Below, piece after piece: positions 1 through 10,303 of a stretch of 19,115 nt of DNA. The notes beneath the pieces were generated by a model. The model worked only from the letters and a program-made list of their open reading frames with translations. It had not been told where the DNA came from and ran no database searches. The DNA is taken from assembly GCA_003550305.1 (NCBI GenBank), contig QKYT01001036.1, positions 12,245-31,359 of the forward strand. Direction: 5' to 3'. The position numbers and the translations under genes were made by a program. Every line of letters begins with the position of its first letter. The first letter of the stretch is position 1. The stretch comes from Glomus cerebriforme. Lineage: Eukaryota; Glomeromycota; Glomeromycetes; Glomerales; Glomeraceae.

Positions 1-1062
1 AATTCCTGTAAATTATCATCATTTTGCTCGTAAAACTTAATGGCCGTTTTGAGTCTCCTGTTTTTTTTCTGTCAAATGTATAAAGATTAATTGTTAAATA
101 ACTCAAAAAGAATTATATTAAAATAAAATACTACTCACTTCGGACAAGCGGGCATTTATGTGCATACNTCAGTCATCTCTGTCTAATTNGCCNGATTGTN
201 NCTTTCTTATTCTGTCTCTTTTATGCTTATGTATCGATCGTAACCAATTAGACAATTGAGTGACCGACGGATTATAATGNCCACTCATCAATTTCTTTAA
301 TTTGGGAATCAATTTCTTGTAGATCTTATCTGATTGTTCGACAAAAGTCTTGTTATAATCTAACGCGTATTCATTGGGGATTTGCCCTTTCAAAATATGT
401 TTCATTTCAGACTAAATAACAAAAAATTAGTAAAAAGGCTGTATACATAAGCTTGATTACAAACTAACGATTCTTATCCTCGCTGCTATATCGTTAGCTT
501 CATCTAGAGATCTTTCTTTTGATTTTAATCTTTTTTTTAGATCATTCTGTTGGCGAAGGATTAGTAATTGATCGAGATATATGAATTTGTCAGTATCGTT
601 CAAGTTTACCTTGGAGAGCTTTGTTCTCTTCGTATAGTTTGTCTGTTTCGACTCCAAATATTCTATTATACTCACGCAACAAGGTGTTCTCCTCCTCTAC
701 TTGCTGAAGACTACCTTCTAAATTGTCTATTTTCTGTTTCAACTTGGCTACCATTAATCGTTCTCTATATAATTCATCCCGAAGTTGGCCATTTTCAGTT
801 ATCAACTTATCGACTTCTGTTATAAATTTCACATTGAGGGATATGTATATATGTAATATAATATATTATTGTATGACAAATTCGATTTACTTACCAGATA
901 CTGCTTCTTCTTTATGACCTGAAGTTTGACGACTCCTCGGTACATTGATATTTGGATATCTTTTAATAATATTTAATGTTACAACAGATTGTTGGGATGG
1001 AGAGGAAGATACTGAGGGTGTGTTATTTCGTATATTAATTCGAGGTGATGATGATGAGATTA

Positions 1063-1171
1063 TGGTGATATTAGGATGAGGTGGTGTTGATGATGTTGTG
1101 GTGATTTTAGGTCGAGGTGGTGTTGATAAGGTTGTGGTGATTTTAGGTCGAAGTGGTGTTGATGAATTTCT
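1063..1171 (-). repeat. 36-bp (12-residue) coding tandem repeat, about 3 copies
   Basis: Within exon 1 of the gene at 1-1474, the plus-strand motif GTGATTTTAGGTCGAGGTGG recurs at about 1065 (as GTGATATTAGGATGAGGTGG), 1101 and 1137, a 36-bp period. On the coding strand it gives an STPxRPKITTT-like unit. It encodes a flexible Pro/Thr-rich linker and is prone to copy-number change. Confidence 0.75.
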
Positions 1172-1252
1172 TAGTATAGAAGGTATTGAAGGTGTTTGGT
1201 CTATCGAAGCTAAAATATCTGCTGGCACAAAGAGTTTAAAGGGTTCTGAAGT

Positions 1253-1440
1253 TCATAGTGTATTAGGATTGGACGTAAGTTGAGATGATATTGATGAAGA
1301 CGTTGGAGAAGGCGGATTACTTCGTGGTGTGTTGGGATTGGACGAAGGCTGGGATAACATTGATAAGAATGTTGATAAAAGCGGATTATTTCATGGTGTA
1401 TTAGGATATGATGATATTGATGAAAGTGGATTATTTTGTG
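1253..1440 (-). repeat. 69-bp (23-residue) coding tandem repeat, three copies
   Basis: Plus-strand GTGTATTAGGAT-like blocks start at 1258, 1327 and 1396, exactly 69 bp apart. On the coding strand each copy carries an NPNTPR-like motif. The Arg codon at the same repeat position is CGA in the middle copy (1324-1322) and TGA in the outer two (1393-1391 and 1255-1253). Confidence 0.75.
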
Positions 1441-1474
1441 GTGGTTGGAATGATGAAGATTTTCTGCGAGACAT

Positions 1475-1938
1475 TTTTATTTTCAAAATTTATTTTTAAA
1501 ATATTTGTTTTTTTTAAAAAAAAAGAAAGAGAATATTTATTTGCATGAAACAAGAGAATTTGTCCTTCTTTTATGTCTTTTTTTTTATGCTATTTATTAT
1601 ACTTCATATCAAATTAGACTTTCAATCATTAACGATATTGACTATCAAATTCTCTTAAACTTTCAGATCAAATTAAATTTCAATCAGTTAAACTAAAACT
1701 AAACTGATATGGTATATTTCTATTTTTAAATATCAAAATCAAATAAAATATCAAATCAATATTAATAAAAAGATAAATATACATTAATATCAATTAAAAT
1801 AATCAAAGTCAAATATCAGTAAATTAACGTGCATTTTGCACCTTTATTTATAGTTCTATTAATAAAATTAAACTCAATTAAGTAGTTAGAAATCAGTAAA
1901 ATAAATCAAAGTTAAATATCAAACCAATGCCGTTGATA
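1475..1938. other. AT-rich spacer, no gene seen
   Basis: Strongly AT-rich spacer between two minus-strand genes, with many short ATCAAAT/AATATCAA-like words between about 1600 and 1930. I find no credible reading frame. It should hold the promoter of the gene starting at 1474, but no clear TATA box or other element stands out. Confidence 0.5.
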
Positions 1939-2222
1939 TTAATTATTGCAGCTGATATATATCTTAGACGAATATAATACTCCAAGTTTTTCAACGTCTA
2001 ATCCACTTTTACCAAAAGGTGACAAATAAATGGTTAATCTACGCACAAAAGCTACACATGAATAAACATCTTCTTTAGAATCACATCCCGAACAATCGAC
2101 ACCTTTACCTGCTAACGAGACTCCAATGTTACAAGTGTTAGTAGAATCGCTTGATTCGATGATGTAAATCAATACATAGCTTGATTCAACGATATCAATC
2201 GATACACATTCTCCATATATAC
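1939..2222 (-). CDS. Terminal exon of an unidentified Cys-containing protein
   Basis: The minus-strand frame is open from a plausible splice acceptor (ATTATAG, 2224-2223) to a TAA at 1941-1939, about 94 codons. Composition is protein-like: IYGECVSIDIVESS, then CNIGVSLAGKGVDCSGCDS with four cysteines, then SCVAFVRRLTIYLSPFGKSG and a C-terminus ending ISCNN. There is no convincing ATG at the 5' end, so I read it as the last exon of a gene whose upstream exons (at higher coordinates) are lost or unrecognised. The nearby region at 2231-2500 is repeat sequence, consistent with truncation. Function is unknown. The clustered cysteines could bind metal or form disulfides, but no family motif is clear. 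Confidence 0.5.
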
Positions 2223-2337
2223 CTATAATGATATTTTAATATTATATTGAAAGTGAACAACATGTTGCGTTATTATTTTATAGCATGTAATCCAGCCATC
2301 ATTTTTTGTATTTTTGTTTAAAAAAGAATGATAATTT

Positions 2338-2500
2338 GACTATTAGTCTGCAAGGTCGAATATAAGTTTAATTTTAATAAAAATTAGTGTGTAATTTGGT
2401 AATAATTCGACCATTAGTCTGCAAGGTTGAATATAAGTTTAATTTTAATAAAAATTAGTATGCAATTTAGCTATCATTTTGCAGGGTCGAATATGGGTTG
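2338..2500. repeat. Tandem repeat, two full copies of 71 bp plus a partial copy
   Basis: GACTATTAGTCTGCAAGGTC at 2338 is followed 71 bp later by GACCATTAGTCTGCAAGGTT (2409), and about 60 bp after that by a diverged partial copy (TTTTGCAGGGTCGAATATGG). Both full copies continue with the same GAATATAAGTTTAATTTTAA segment. Non-coding. Confidence 0.8.
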
Positions 2501-2930
2501 AACTGTGCATCATTACTAATTTAGGTGAATTTTTTTAAAATCAGCCGAATTTAGGCTGAATTTTATGAAGGTCAATTTTACAAATTATTACAAATCAGGT
2601 TGCTGATTTTGTCACTTAATAAAATAACTATAAATCAGTCAATCCAATTACTTATATTGTATTTAATCGGGTATGTGCCTTATTGATCACTAATTTTTGT
2701 TTAATCTGATATATATACTATGTTAACTAATTATTTTAATAGTTATCAATCGGTATATGCCCGATTGAACAGCATTCTACCTATGAATATTTTGAATTTA
2801 TAACACCTTTTTTTGACATTTTAAAATCAAATAAAGAAATTATTGTTAATGCAACATAAAAGTATAATTTACTTTATTAATTTATCTATTTAACTTATTC
2901 TCAAATTAATTAATTAATTCATTATTATAA
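2501..2930. repeat. Non-coding region with small inverted repeats and an ATCGG palindrome motif
   Basis: No gene seen. It contains TCAGCCGAATTTAGGCTGA (about 2541-2559), a perfect 6-bp stem, and around 2745-2766 the sequence TCAATCGGTATATGCCCGATTGA. The latter is the same near-palindrome that is amplified at 18505-18903. A related diverged half lies near 2668. Confidence 0.45.
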
Positions 2931-4413
2931 ATAGATAAAACAAACGCCTTAGGTTTTGAACTTTATGCAATTATGGGACAATTAAATGGTACTGGATTTT
3001 CTATGGTATATTTGTTTGTTAATAATTCAAAAAAAAATAATAGAGCATGCACAGAAATTTTAAAGGAATTTTTTTAATCTTTATATAATACATTACATCT
3101 TAAAATGTTTAGTTAAATGCTAAAATATAACTTTGTTTATGACACATAAAAAAAAGCACTTAAAAAGAAACTTTCAGATAATACATTACCAAAAACTACT
3201 ACTTATAGTTCATTATTAGCCAATGAAAACTTTTTCTTTATTGATATAGAATTCTATCCTTCAAATTTACAAGTTAAAAAATCTAACTTTATTTTTTACT
3301 CCAAAGAAGTGCGTCAAAATATTATTTCATTATTTGAAAAACATCTTCATCTTCACCCTTTAATTCTGAATATTAATGAAAACTTTCTTACAAGTACTGA
3401 AATTTGGAAAGCATCAGTTGAAAAAATGTATAATTTTTGCTTTACTAATGATTTAAGACATATTTGGATGTATTTATGGTCTAATTGGTATGAAAAAAAA
3501 ATGTGGATTCTATGGGCATGCTTATCAGTTGCAACAAAAATCTATATTTTTCAAACAATAATATTAATGGAATCTCATTGAAAAGTTAAATTTTTTCAGT
3601 CTTAGCTCGATCTTATCACTTATATTATCATTTCTTGTTTTATTTCTCATCATCAGCAATAATTTAATAAGTATTAACAAGGAAGAAAAATAGTATCATG
3701 GTGAAAAGAATTTAAAAAAGAATGGATTTCTCTTTCAAAAAAGAATATTAATGGAGTTTATCTAACAAATATAGAAATATAGACATGTAGTTATCCATCC
3801 TTTTTATTGAGTCACTTTTTTATATGTAAGCATCTTATATATTAATCTTAATTTAGAATTGATTCTCAATTTTTTCGACATATTCAAAAATAGGGGTATT
3901 ATCCATTTTTAACTTTTAATACTAACTCATCTGAATCGACATATAATATATTTAAAAAAGGTTTATACTATATAAATATTATTTTAACAAAGATTTTTAA
4001 ATCTAGCATATATTCAAAGATTAATATGAAATTCCTTAATTATTTTAAATCATATTTTAAAAGATATTACCTATAATAATGCAAAAGGTTTGTACTATAT
4101 ATTAGAAATTGTTTGAGTTTAATATGTGTATAAAAATTAATATTAACTTCTTTATTTAAGATAATATAAGAAGAAATATTACCAATAATGATGCAGTAAA
4201 TGGTTCAATTTTGGTTAAGAAATTAAACTATTACTAAATGATTTGAAAGAAATTGTTGATTAATAAGAATTACTTGAAAATTATCAGTGGATTCAAGCTG
4301 TTAATAATAGATTTAATAGTATTAGAAAGATAGTAAATAATGTAAAAACATATCGCAAATGAATTACTAATCCACGTGTATGGAAGGATCATAATATTAA
4401 TACTATGTTTCTG
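2931..4413 (+). pseudogene. Decayed Mutator-like (MULE) transposase with SWIM zinc-finger relic
   Basis: One frame can be read from 2931 to about 3990, interrupted by about a dozen stops. It starts inside the MULE catalytic domain (TNALGFELYAIMGQLNGTGF; compare the typical D-T-F...N..GFELY...G...GF arrangement) and then lacks the block with the second Asp. It continues through FFIDIEFYPSN, FYSKEVRQNIISLFEKH, HPLI and LTSTEIWKASVEKMYNFC to LWSNWYEKKMWILWA. A degraded SWIM finger follows (TCSYPSFLLSHFFICKHL), where the CxC second Cys is Tyr and the C-K-H pair is kept. A C-terminal piece is recoverable in another frame at about 4267-4413 (ENYQWIQAVNNRFNSIRK, NPRVWKDHN). The stops sit where Gln, Arg or Trp would fit. 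Terminal inverted repeats were not found. The element is dead and incomplete. Confidence 0.7.
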
Positions 4414-5239
4414 AAATCGGTAAATATATAAAGTATATTGTTTAAATAATTAAATTACATATTAATTTATTTAAAATTAATGGGAATTTTTTTGTGATTA
4501 TTTTAGTAGTATCTGTTTATAGTTGTTCAAGAAAATTGCAATGTAATTTAAGATAATGTACATATATTAACATTAATTAAAAAATAAAATTTAGATTTTA
4601 TTAAAAATTTTAACTTTATTAACTTTATTAAATAATATTTTGATTAAACAATACCATCAATAAATAAATAAGTAAATAAATACTTCAAAATAAATAATAC
4701 TTCAATTAAAATATAATAACTAATAACAATCATATCTCTAAAATAAAAATAATTAAATTTTGAAAAATACGGTTTAAAAAAATACTTTTCATATATTTTT
4801 TTTAATGGAACCTAAAAAAAGCAAAATATTTGCAAGCTATTTTATTAAATCATTATATTCATTATATTTATTTGTTAAAAGAGAAAGTAATAAGAATATA
4901 ACTTTACCTTTTTTTGTTTACAAAATATTTACAAGAGTTTTCGTATTTTTAAGTAAATTAAAAAAAAATTAAAGAAAATATATTTGCAATAAAAGTTTTT
5001 TTGAAATTAAAGAAAATATTTTGTAATAAAATTTTTTTTGTGTTTGGTTTTTTTTGCGTCAAGAGAATTTTTTTCAAAAATTATCATTATATTTTTTATT
5101 TTACTAAATAAAGCAATTGTGTATTTACCATATTTAGTATCGGATGCACAAAAGTCATGTTACCAAAAATTTTTGGTGATGTTCTTGGGATAGTTGTGGC
5201 TAGGGGTTAGATAAATAAACGGGGAGCTAACTCAAAGAT
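4414..5239. other. Very AT-rich non-coding stretch
   Basis: No open reading frame of interest and no recognisable decayed protein. Sequence is mostly A/T runs. The only distinct word is CCAAAAATTTTTGG at about 5163-5176, a perfect 14-bp palindrome, followed by a locally GC-richer patch (5190-5240) that abuts the next element. Confidence 0.5.
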
Positions 5240-5241
5240 TA

Positions 5242-5875
5242 TACAGGTTGATTTGCCTGATTAATGATCACCAGAACTGTCACTATATGTAAATTACTAT
5301 GTATTACTATTAAAGTTGAATACTACCCATGTTTAAAGTAACAAATCTGCCAATAATCAATATAATCTATGAAAAAAATAGTGAAATGGTAATGATGAAA
5401 TGTAAAACTACATGAAAAAATTATTTTTTTTCAAAATATTCTGTCTATATTTTTTAAAATTTTAGATCGGCTGTTTAAAATACCTCAAAAACATATAAAA
5501 TTTTATTAAACACTTGAAAATAATATATAGTAAAAGAAAAAAAAGCTATTTTAAAATGTTTTACATAAAAATATTTAGTACATACTTATTGAAATCTCAA
5601 AAGAAAAAAAGAAATTATTTTACTTTTTATTACCAAGTAATAAAAAACATATAAAACTAAGAACAAAGGAACCAGTGATCCAATTTGTATAAAAAAAACT
5701 TTGCCTATATAGAGTCAGCATATACAACTTTAACTTTTTAGATCGGCTGCTTTTCCAGGTATATACGTCAAAAAAATTAAAAAAAAGTAAAATTTTTGTG
5801 CAATTTAATATGAAAATTCATTTGTGTAACTAATTTTATACGTGACAGTTCTGGTGGTTTATTGATCAGCCTGTG
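5242..5875. mobile_element. 634-bp non-autonomous TIR element with TA target duplication
   Basis: The left end TACAGGTTGATTTGCC... and right end ...TTGATCAGCCTGTG are inverted repeats flanked by TA (5240-5241 and 5876-5877). A perfect 15-bp inverted match, CACCAGAACTGTCAC (5269-5283) against 5842-5856, lies within the termini; between it and the tips the arms differ by an 8-nt indel. The interior is AT-rich with no transposase and has a direct repeat TTTTAGATCGGCTG near 5461 and 5739. The TA duplication and TIR design point to a Tc1/mariner-type superfamily MITE. The superfamily is inferred. Confidence 0.7.
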
Positions 5876-5895
5876 TAATTTTAAGTTGGCCACTT

Positions 5896-6281
5896 GGCCC
5901 TCCTAAAGATCCAGAAAAATTCCATTTTTATAATAAATGAATAAAATAGAATTTTTATGAATTTAATAATTTTATTCCAACACGTGACAATTAGCCAATC
6001 ATAAATGTGGATCAACAGAATAAATTTGAATTTTTTTTGTCACATTATATATACTATATATGCAGATTTGTAAATTGCCGAATGGCGTCACGTGTTACTA
6101 GTGCAACTGTGCAACCTAGATTTATAGCCCGCATTAAGGCACCAGCAGGCTAGAATTATCAAATATTTTTACTATAATTAGTAAAATTTTTATCGGAATA
6201 AAATCAGAATTTTTACTGTTTAATATCGGGATAAAAATTTGTGATTTTGATATCAGAATTTTTCCGGGTCTCTGGCCCCCC
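5896..6281. repeat. Possible small TIR element (weak)
   Basis: The left sequence GGCCCTCCTAAAGATCCAG followed by AAAAATTC (5896-5922) resembles the reverse complement of 6256-6281 (GGCCAGAGACCCGG followed by AAAAATTC). The interior is AT-rich with repeated AAAATTTTTATC/CAGAATTTTT words and no gene. I cannot define a target duplication, so this may be a degenerate MITE or chance similarity. Confidence 0.25.
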
Positions 6282-6310
6282 ATGTGATTTGTAAGTTAAA
6301 GTCATGTGAC
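5979..6310. promoter_or_regulatory. CACGTG-type palindromic sites upstream of the 6375 gene
   Basis: AACACGTGAC (5979-5988) and its exact reverse complement GTCACGTGTT (6087-6096) lie about 100 bp apart. GTCATGTGAC (6301-6310), one transition from GTCACGTGAC, lies 65 bp before the ATG. CACGTG is the classic E-box core bound by bHLH factors. Spacing upstream of a gene makes a regulatory role possible but unproven. The first two may belong to a repeat. Confidence 0.3.
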
Positions 6311-6667
6311 TCGAACCAATCTTTAAATCTCTTCCGTACCGCATCAGTTAATCTTACATTTTATCTATACAGTCATGTCCATACACAAATATTTTGAAAG
6401 AAGTTCGTCGAAATGGAATATCAAAGACTTCTTGGAAGAGTGCGATCTAGAACCATAAATAGAAGTATATACTACATCCCTCGAGATTATTTCTAACACG
6501 GAGACGGGCAACAGAAGCGACAAAGCATCTCTGTTGCTAAAAAATTATAGAGAGGCAAGTATTTTTCTTTTGTTGGAAGCGCAAGCAGAAATAAGTGGCG
6601 TTGTAAGGTTCTTAGAGAATCCTTATAATTCAAGACTTCGAGTTGAGCCACAAAGCCAGTGTTGGGG

Positions 6668-6790
6668 TACCAGGTAACTTCGAGTTCATCTGGTGTTTTA
6701 AGCCTTCGAGGTGACCAGCACTAGCCCCTCTGGGGCATTGGGTAACTTCGAGTTCATCTGATGTTCAATCCTTCGAGGCAACCAGTGGGA
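6668..6790 (+). repeat. 68-bp tandem duplication in the 5' part of the gene at 6375
   Basis: GGTAACTTCGAGTTCATCTG occurs at 6673 and again at 6741, 68 bp apart. Each copy is followed by a CCTTCGAGG block about 20 bp later and then GACCAG/AACCAG. A third fragment, ACTTCGAGTT, lies at 6635. Reading frame is lost in this segment (TAA in frame just after 6670), so either it is intronic or the duplication helped break the gene. Confidence 0.7.
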
Positions 6791-7871
6791 TAAAAATGTC
6801 AGACGGAGGATCGTGAAAGTATCTCTTGAGAATACAGCCTGATCATAATGTGGCACGAAATTGGAAGGAATGTAAGGAGAAGAAAATTTCAGCCAATGGA
6901 CTCTCGTTTACAATTTCGGGCACCGTAGTTGGGTCTGTTGGGGTAAACGAAGGAACCTCAACCTTTAACTCCGAGATCGATAATTTCTTTCAAGGCCCCT
7001 CGAAAATCAATCAGTCCGACTAAGAAACGGCGGAAGTTAATAAGCACTGTCAACGAAGTGGACAATGAGAAGGACAAGGTATGGTTTTCACATTAAAGTA
7101 TTCATAGCAATCAAAAGACTGAATAATTGCTAATCGGTGAGAATCTTTTCCAGAATGAGTCTGAAGCACAAGACTCTGAAGAGGATGATGATTCGGATTA
7201 CACATTTATATCTAAGCAAGATGACGATTCAGATTACGTACCAAGGTTTGTAATAATTCTTTGATTGAAATTTCTTTGATTTTTTTCTTAGATTCGCAAC
7301 TTACTTCTATTCATATTACAAGCGATATCGAAGGTCAGAATCCTCCACCATTGTTGATATCATCATCACAGCTTGAAGATTTTCGGGAATCCTACAAAAA
7401 AATGAATGTAGCTCATAAATGGGTTCTTTCTTCTGGGAGGTGCGTCGAGGACACTCTTTTCGAACATTGTGAACGACTGCCAGTTGAATCACTTCTACAT
7501 TCATGGGTTATTGATCTTGACGATCGGGAAGCAGAGTCGTTGTTTACAACCGAAGAATGGAATGAAATCCAGCGTGCAGTCAAAAAATTGCCAGAGGTTG
7601 ATCGTACTTTTGCAGATTCTATGATGCGATTTTCAGATGTAAGTTGAGGATAACTAACTTTTTTTCAATTTGTCCAAAACCTGATGTTATTGCCAATTTC
7701 AGGTTAAAACAACAAGTGATCTGAGACGAGTCTTAAAAACAACATCCTTTCTATATGAGAATGAACCTTATGATCGATTAAAACATTACGATGCTGAATG
7801 GACCGAAGTCGTGATGAGAAAGTAGTATTTGCCTTTTATCGGCGATATTGTTACAAAGACTTAATGACATA

Positions 7872-10303
7872 CAGTCAGCCCTCGATAGAGCGAATTTTGA
7901 TATAACGGATTTTACAATACAACGGATCTTTAGTGTAGTACAAATTTTTATATATAAAATAAAACTTGTTATACCGAATTTATTAACTAAATGCGGTATA
8001 ACGTTTAACGAAGAATAATTTATAAACTCATATTTAAATGCCCCTTTTTATAACGGATTTTTTTTTTACGAATTTTTTTTGAATATAACGAAGTTTATTC
8101 AATACAACCTTTTACTATAAAAGATAAACCAATTTTACATGAAATTTTTCTACAAATATGGCAATGTAGCATATTATAGAGTTTATAATAAAATTAATAA
8201 TGAATAAATGCTTGCTTTCATGCTTCGCGAAGTTCTTTGTTTTTTTTATATTTCCTTATATGAAATGCCAAAAGTAAACCCTAAAAAACGAGTTAAAGAA
8301 GTCCCTAAAAATCAAGATGAAACCCTTAAAAAAAACGAAAGTCTCTTACTGCTGCGCAAAAGAAAGAAGTTTGTTTAAANAAAATATCAANACCTTCTTT
8401 AAAGCAAAAAGACTTAGCTAATGAATATGATGTGAGTGAAGGAATGATCAGTGATATTTTAAAGGCAAAAGACCATTGGCTTGCGATGGATCTTGATTCA
8501 TATCAAGCTGGTTTGCGGCGTGAAAAAAAAATACCTTTTCCTATTATTGAAGAAGCTTTAACTCTTTGGGTAGAAAGTGCACTTCAAGCTGGTCTTAATA
8601 TTAGTGATAGTATTCTTTCAAATAAGGCCTTAGAATTCGCATTTTTATGTAAAGAAGATAAGTTTAAGGGGTCACATGTGGATTGACAATTTTAAAAAAC
8701 ATCACAATCTTAAACAATATAACATGCATGGAGAAGGCGCAAGTACTCCACTTCAAGATCTTGAAACAATGCATGAAAAAATCCGTCAAGTGTTGAAAAA
8801 ATTATGACCCTAAAGATGTTTTTAATTGTGATGAAATGGGCCTTTTTTGGAAAATGCGACCAAGTCACACAATATCTAATGGTCCAGTTGTTGGAACAAA
8901 ACAGTCAAAAGATCATGTAACTGTTTTGTTAACCTGCAATGCAACCAGAAGTGAAAAATGTGCCCATTATTTATTCACAAATATGAAAATTCTTGGGTTC
9001 TTAAAAATGTTGATAAAAAACCCTTTCAGTTGATTATTACTGGAATTCCAAAAGTTGGATGCAGGTGTCCATTTGGAATCAATATCTTAAGAAGCTTGAC
9101 ACCCGAATGAGAAGGCAAAATCGAAATATTCTTTTACTTGTTGATAATGCTCCAACTCATGCTCTATATGAAACTACACATCTTACAAATATTACTATTG
9201 AATTCCTTCCTCCAAACACTACTGCACATTTACAACCATGTGATCAAGGAATTATTAATAGTTTCAAGGTGAGCAAGCTATTATTTATCTTTAAAATTCT
9301 TTATTATTTATCATAAAATAGAATTTATTTACAATTTATTTAATATCTTTATATTATTACAAAAAAACTTTATATTTTAAAAAATTGAAAGATTATATAT
9401 CTAATGTTTAAATAATATTTTATTTTAGGTGCAATACAGAAAATTGTTTTTACATAATCGAATCAAAACTTTTGATAATTATAATAAATACGGCATTAAA
9501 CCTATTGAGATTGATATTAAAAAATGCATCAAATATGTTGCACATACATGGGATAATGTTACGCAAGATACAATTAAAAATTGCTGGTTAAAGGCAGATA
9601 TTTTACCTAAAGATGACGAAAATGAAATTGATATGAATGCCGATATACAAATTTATTCAACACATATTAAAAAATTAGGAGATATTCAAGAATTAATTGA
9701 CAAGCTTAATTTTGAGAATCCTTTTGGTGCTGAAGAATTTGTTCAATATGATAATACCGAAATCACAACAGAAATGATATCTAATGAAAAAATCTTAAAG
9801 GCAGTTCTTCCTAATAATCAAGAAAAAGAAATAAAAGAAGCTTCAGATCCTTTACTGCCTATTACTCATAATGAATCTATTGAATCTTACGATAAAGTAA
9901 TTTTGTATTTAGAACAACAGGAAGGTGACTCTTCAAGACAAACTAATCTTGATACTTTTATTAATAGTAAATGAATAAAGATATTAATAATTAATAATTT
10001 TAATGATGTATATAGCTTAATTTTTCTGTAATGCATTTATATATAATATACATAATATAATAAAGTTCAGTAATTTTTTTTTGAAATATGTAAATTTATA
10101 ACTTAAAAAAATTTTTATATCTAAAATGTATAACATAAAGTAAATAACAATTTATTTAATTTGTTAAATTTAACCCTAACAAATAATTATAGCGAATTAT
10201 TCATTATGTTATAATGAATTATTCGTTATGGTATTACCAAATTTTTTTATTACGAAGCACTGATCGGCCTGAACGCCTACTTCATTATATCGAGAGCTTA
10301 CTG
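7872..10303 (+). mobile_element. Complete Tigger/pogo-type DNA transposon (copy 1)
   Basis: The left terminus CAGTCAGCCCTCGATAGAGC and the right terminus, reverse complement CAGTAAGCTCTCGATATAAT, are imperfect TIRs. Both are flanked by TA (7870-7871 and 10304-10305), the standard target duplication of the Tc1/mariner-pogo group. Length is 2432 bp. Both ends carry subterminal TATAACGRA-like words (left: 7901, 7920, 8049, 8084; right: several near 10190-10230), plausible transposase-binding sites. It encodes a transposase on the plus strand, in the same orientation as the gene it interrupts. Confidence 0.88.
8265..9974 (+). pseudogene. Tigger transposase (CENP-B-like HTH plus DDE_1), frameshifted
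   Basis: Start MPKVNPKKRVKEVPK at 8265. An N-terminal helix-turn-helix follows (KRKSLTAAQKKEVC, LKQKDLANEYDVSEGMI), then the Tc5-type DNA-binding segment (EEALTLWVESALQAGLNISD). The DDE catalytic domain keeps all three acidic residues: FNCDEMGLFW (Asp 8830-8832), LLLVDNAPTH (Asp 9143-9145) and QPCDQGIINSFK (Asp 9242-9244). A 160-nt intron (9269-9428) splits NSFK from VQYRKLF in phase 0. The final exon runs 9429-9974 with an acidic tail. No stop codon comes from point mutation. Instead there are frame breaks near 8336 (A run), 8675, 8805 (A run), 8957 and 9030. Two Ns lie at 8380 and 8391. Breaks at homopolymers could be real indels or sequencing errors, so the copy is either recently dead or miscalled. 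Confidence 0.85.

Larger units (their letters stand above)
1..1474 (-). pseudogene. Damaged five-exon gene: Ser/Pro repeats, coiled coil, basic C-terminus (partial)
   Basis: I do not recognise the function. The likely start is the ATG at 1474 (MSRRKSSS...). Exons can be traced at 1474-895, 816-610, 546-469, 411-139 and 68 to beyond 1. All introns are GT...AG and 57-78 nt long. Splices 1 (phase 1), 3 (phase 0) and 4 (phase 0) keep the frame. Exon 1 encodes Ser/Pro/Thr-rich low complexity with two tandem repeat types. Exon 2 is a strong heptad-like coiled coil (ITENGQLRDEL, EENTLLREYN). Exons 3-5 are Lys/Arg-rich, with SNWLRSIHKHKRDRIRK and, after the last splice, KKNRRLKTAIKFYEQND. Damage: in-frame TGA at 1393-1391, 1255-1253 and 171-169, and a splice 2 (donor 609, acceptor 547) that gives CAA GAA TGA instead of joining the exon 3 frame. 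Ns lie near 167-280. It could be a living gene with assembly errors, but two TGAs lie in clean sequence, so I favour a decaying gene. Confidence 0.6.

Noticed and set aside
568..917. Two plus-strand open frames
   Set aside because: Antisense of the coiled-coil exon 816-610 and its flanking introns; composition not protein-like.
1253..1393. Reassigned TGA codon (alternative genetic code)
   Set aside because: TGA is not used at Trp or Arg sites in the intact Tigger copy 1, and TAA/TAG stops are equally common in the other relics.
1505..1696. 63-codon plus-strand open frame
   Set aside because: Translation of A/T runs with no ATG context, homology or heptad pattern.
7316..7504. Minus-strand open frame
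   Set aside because: Lies opposite the well-supported exon 7323-7638 of the plus-strand gene.
8265..9060. Programmed ribosomal frameshifting in the Tigger transposase
   Set aside because: Five breaks in different directions, two at simple A runs with Ns nearby; indels or read errors are simpler, and this family needs no frameshift.
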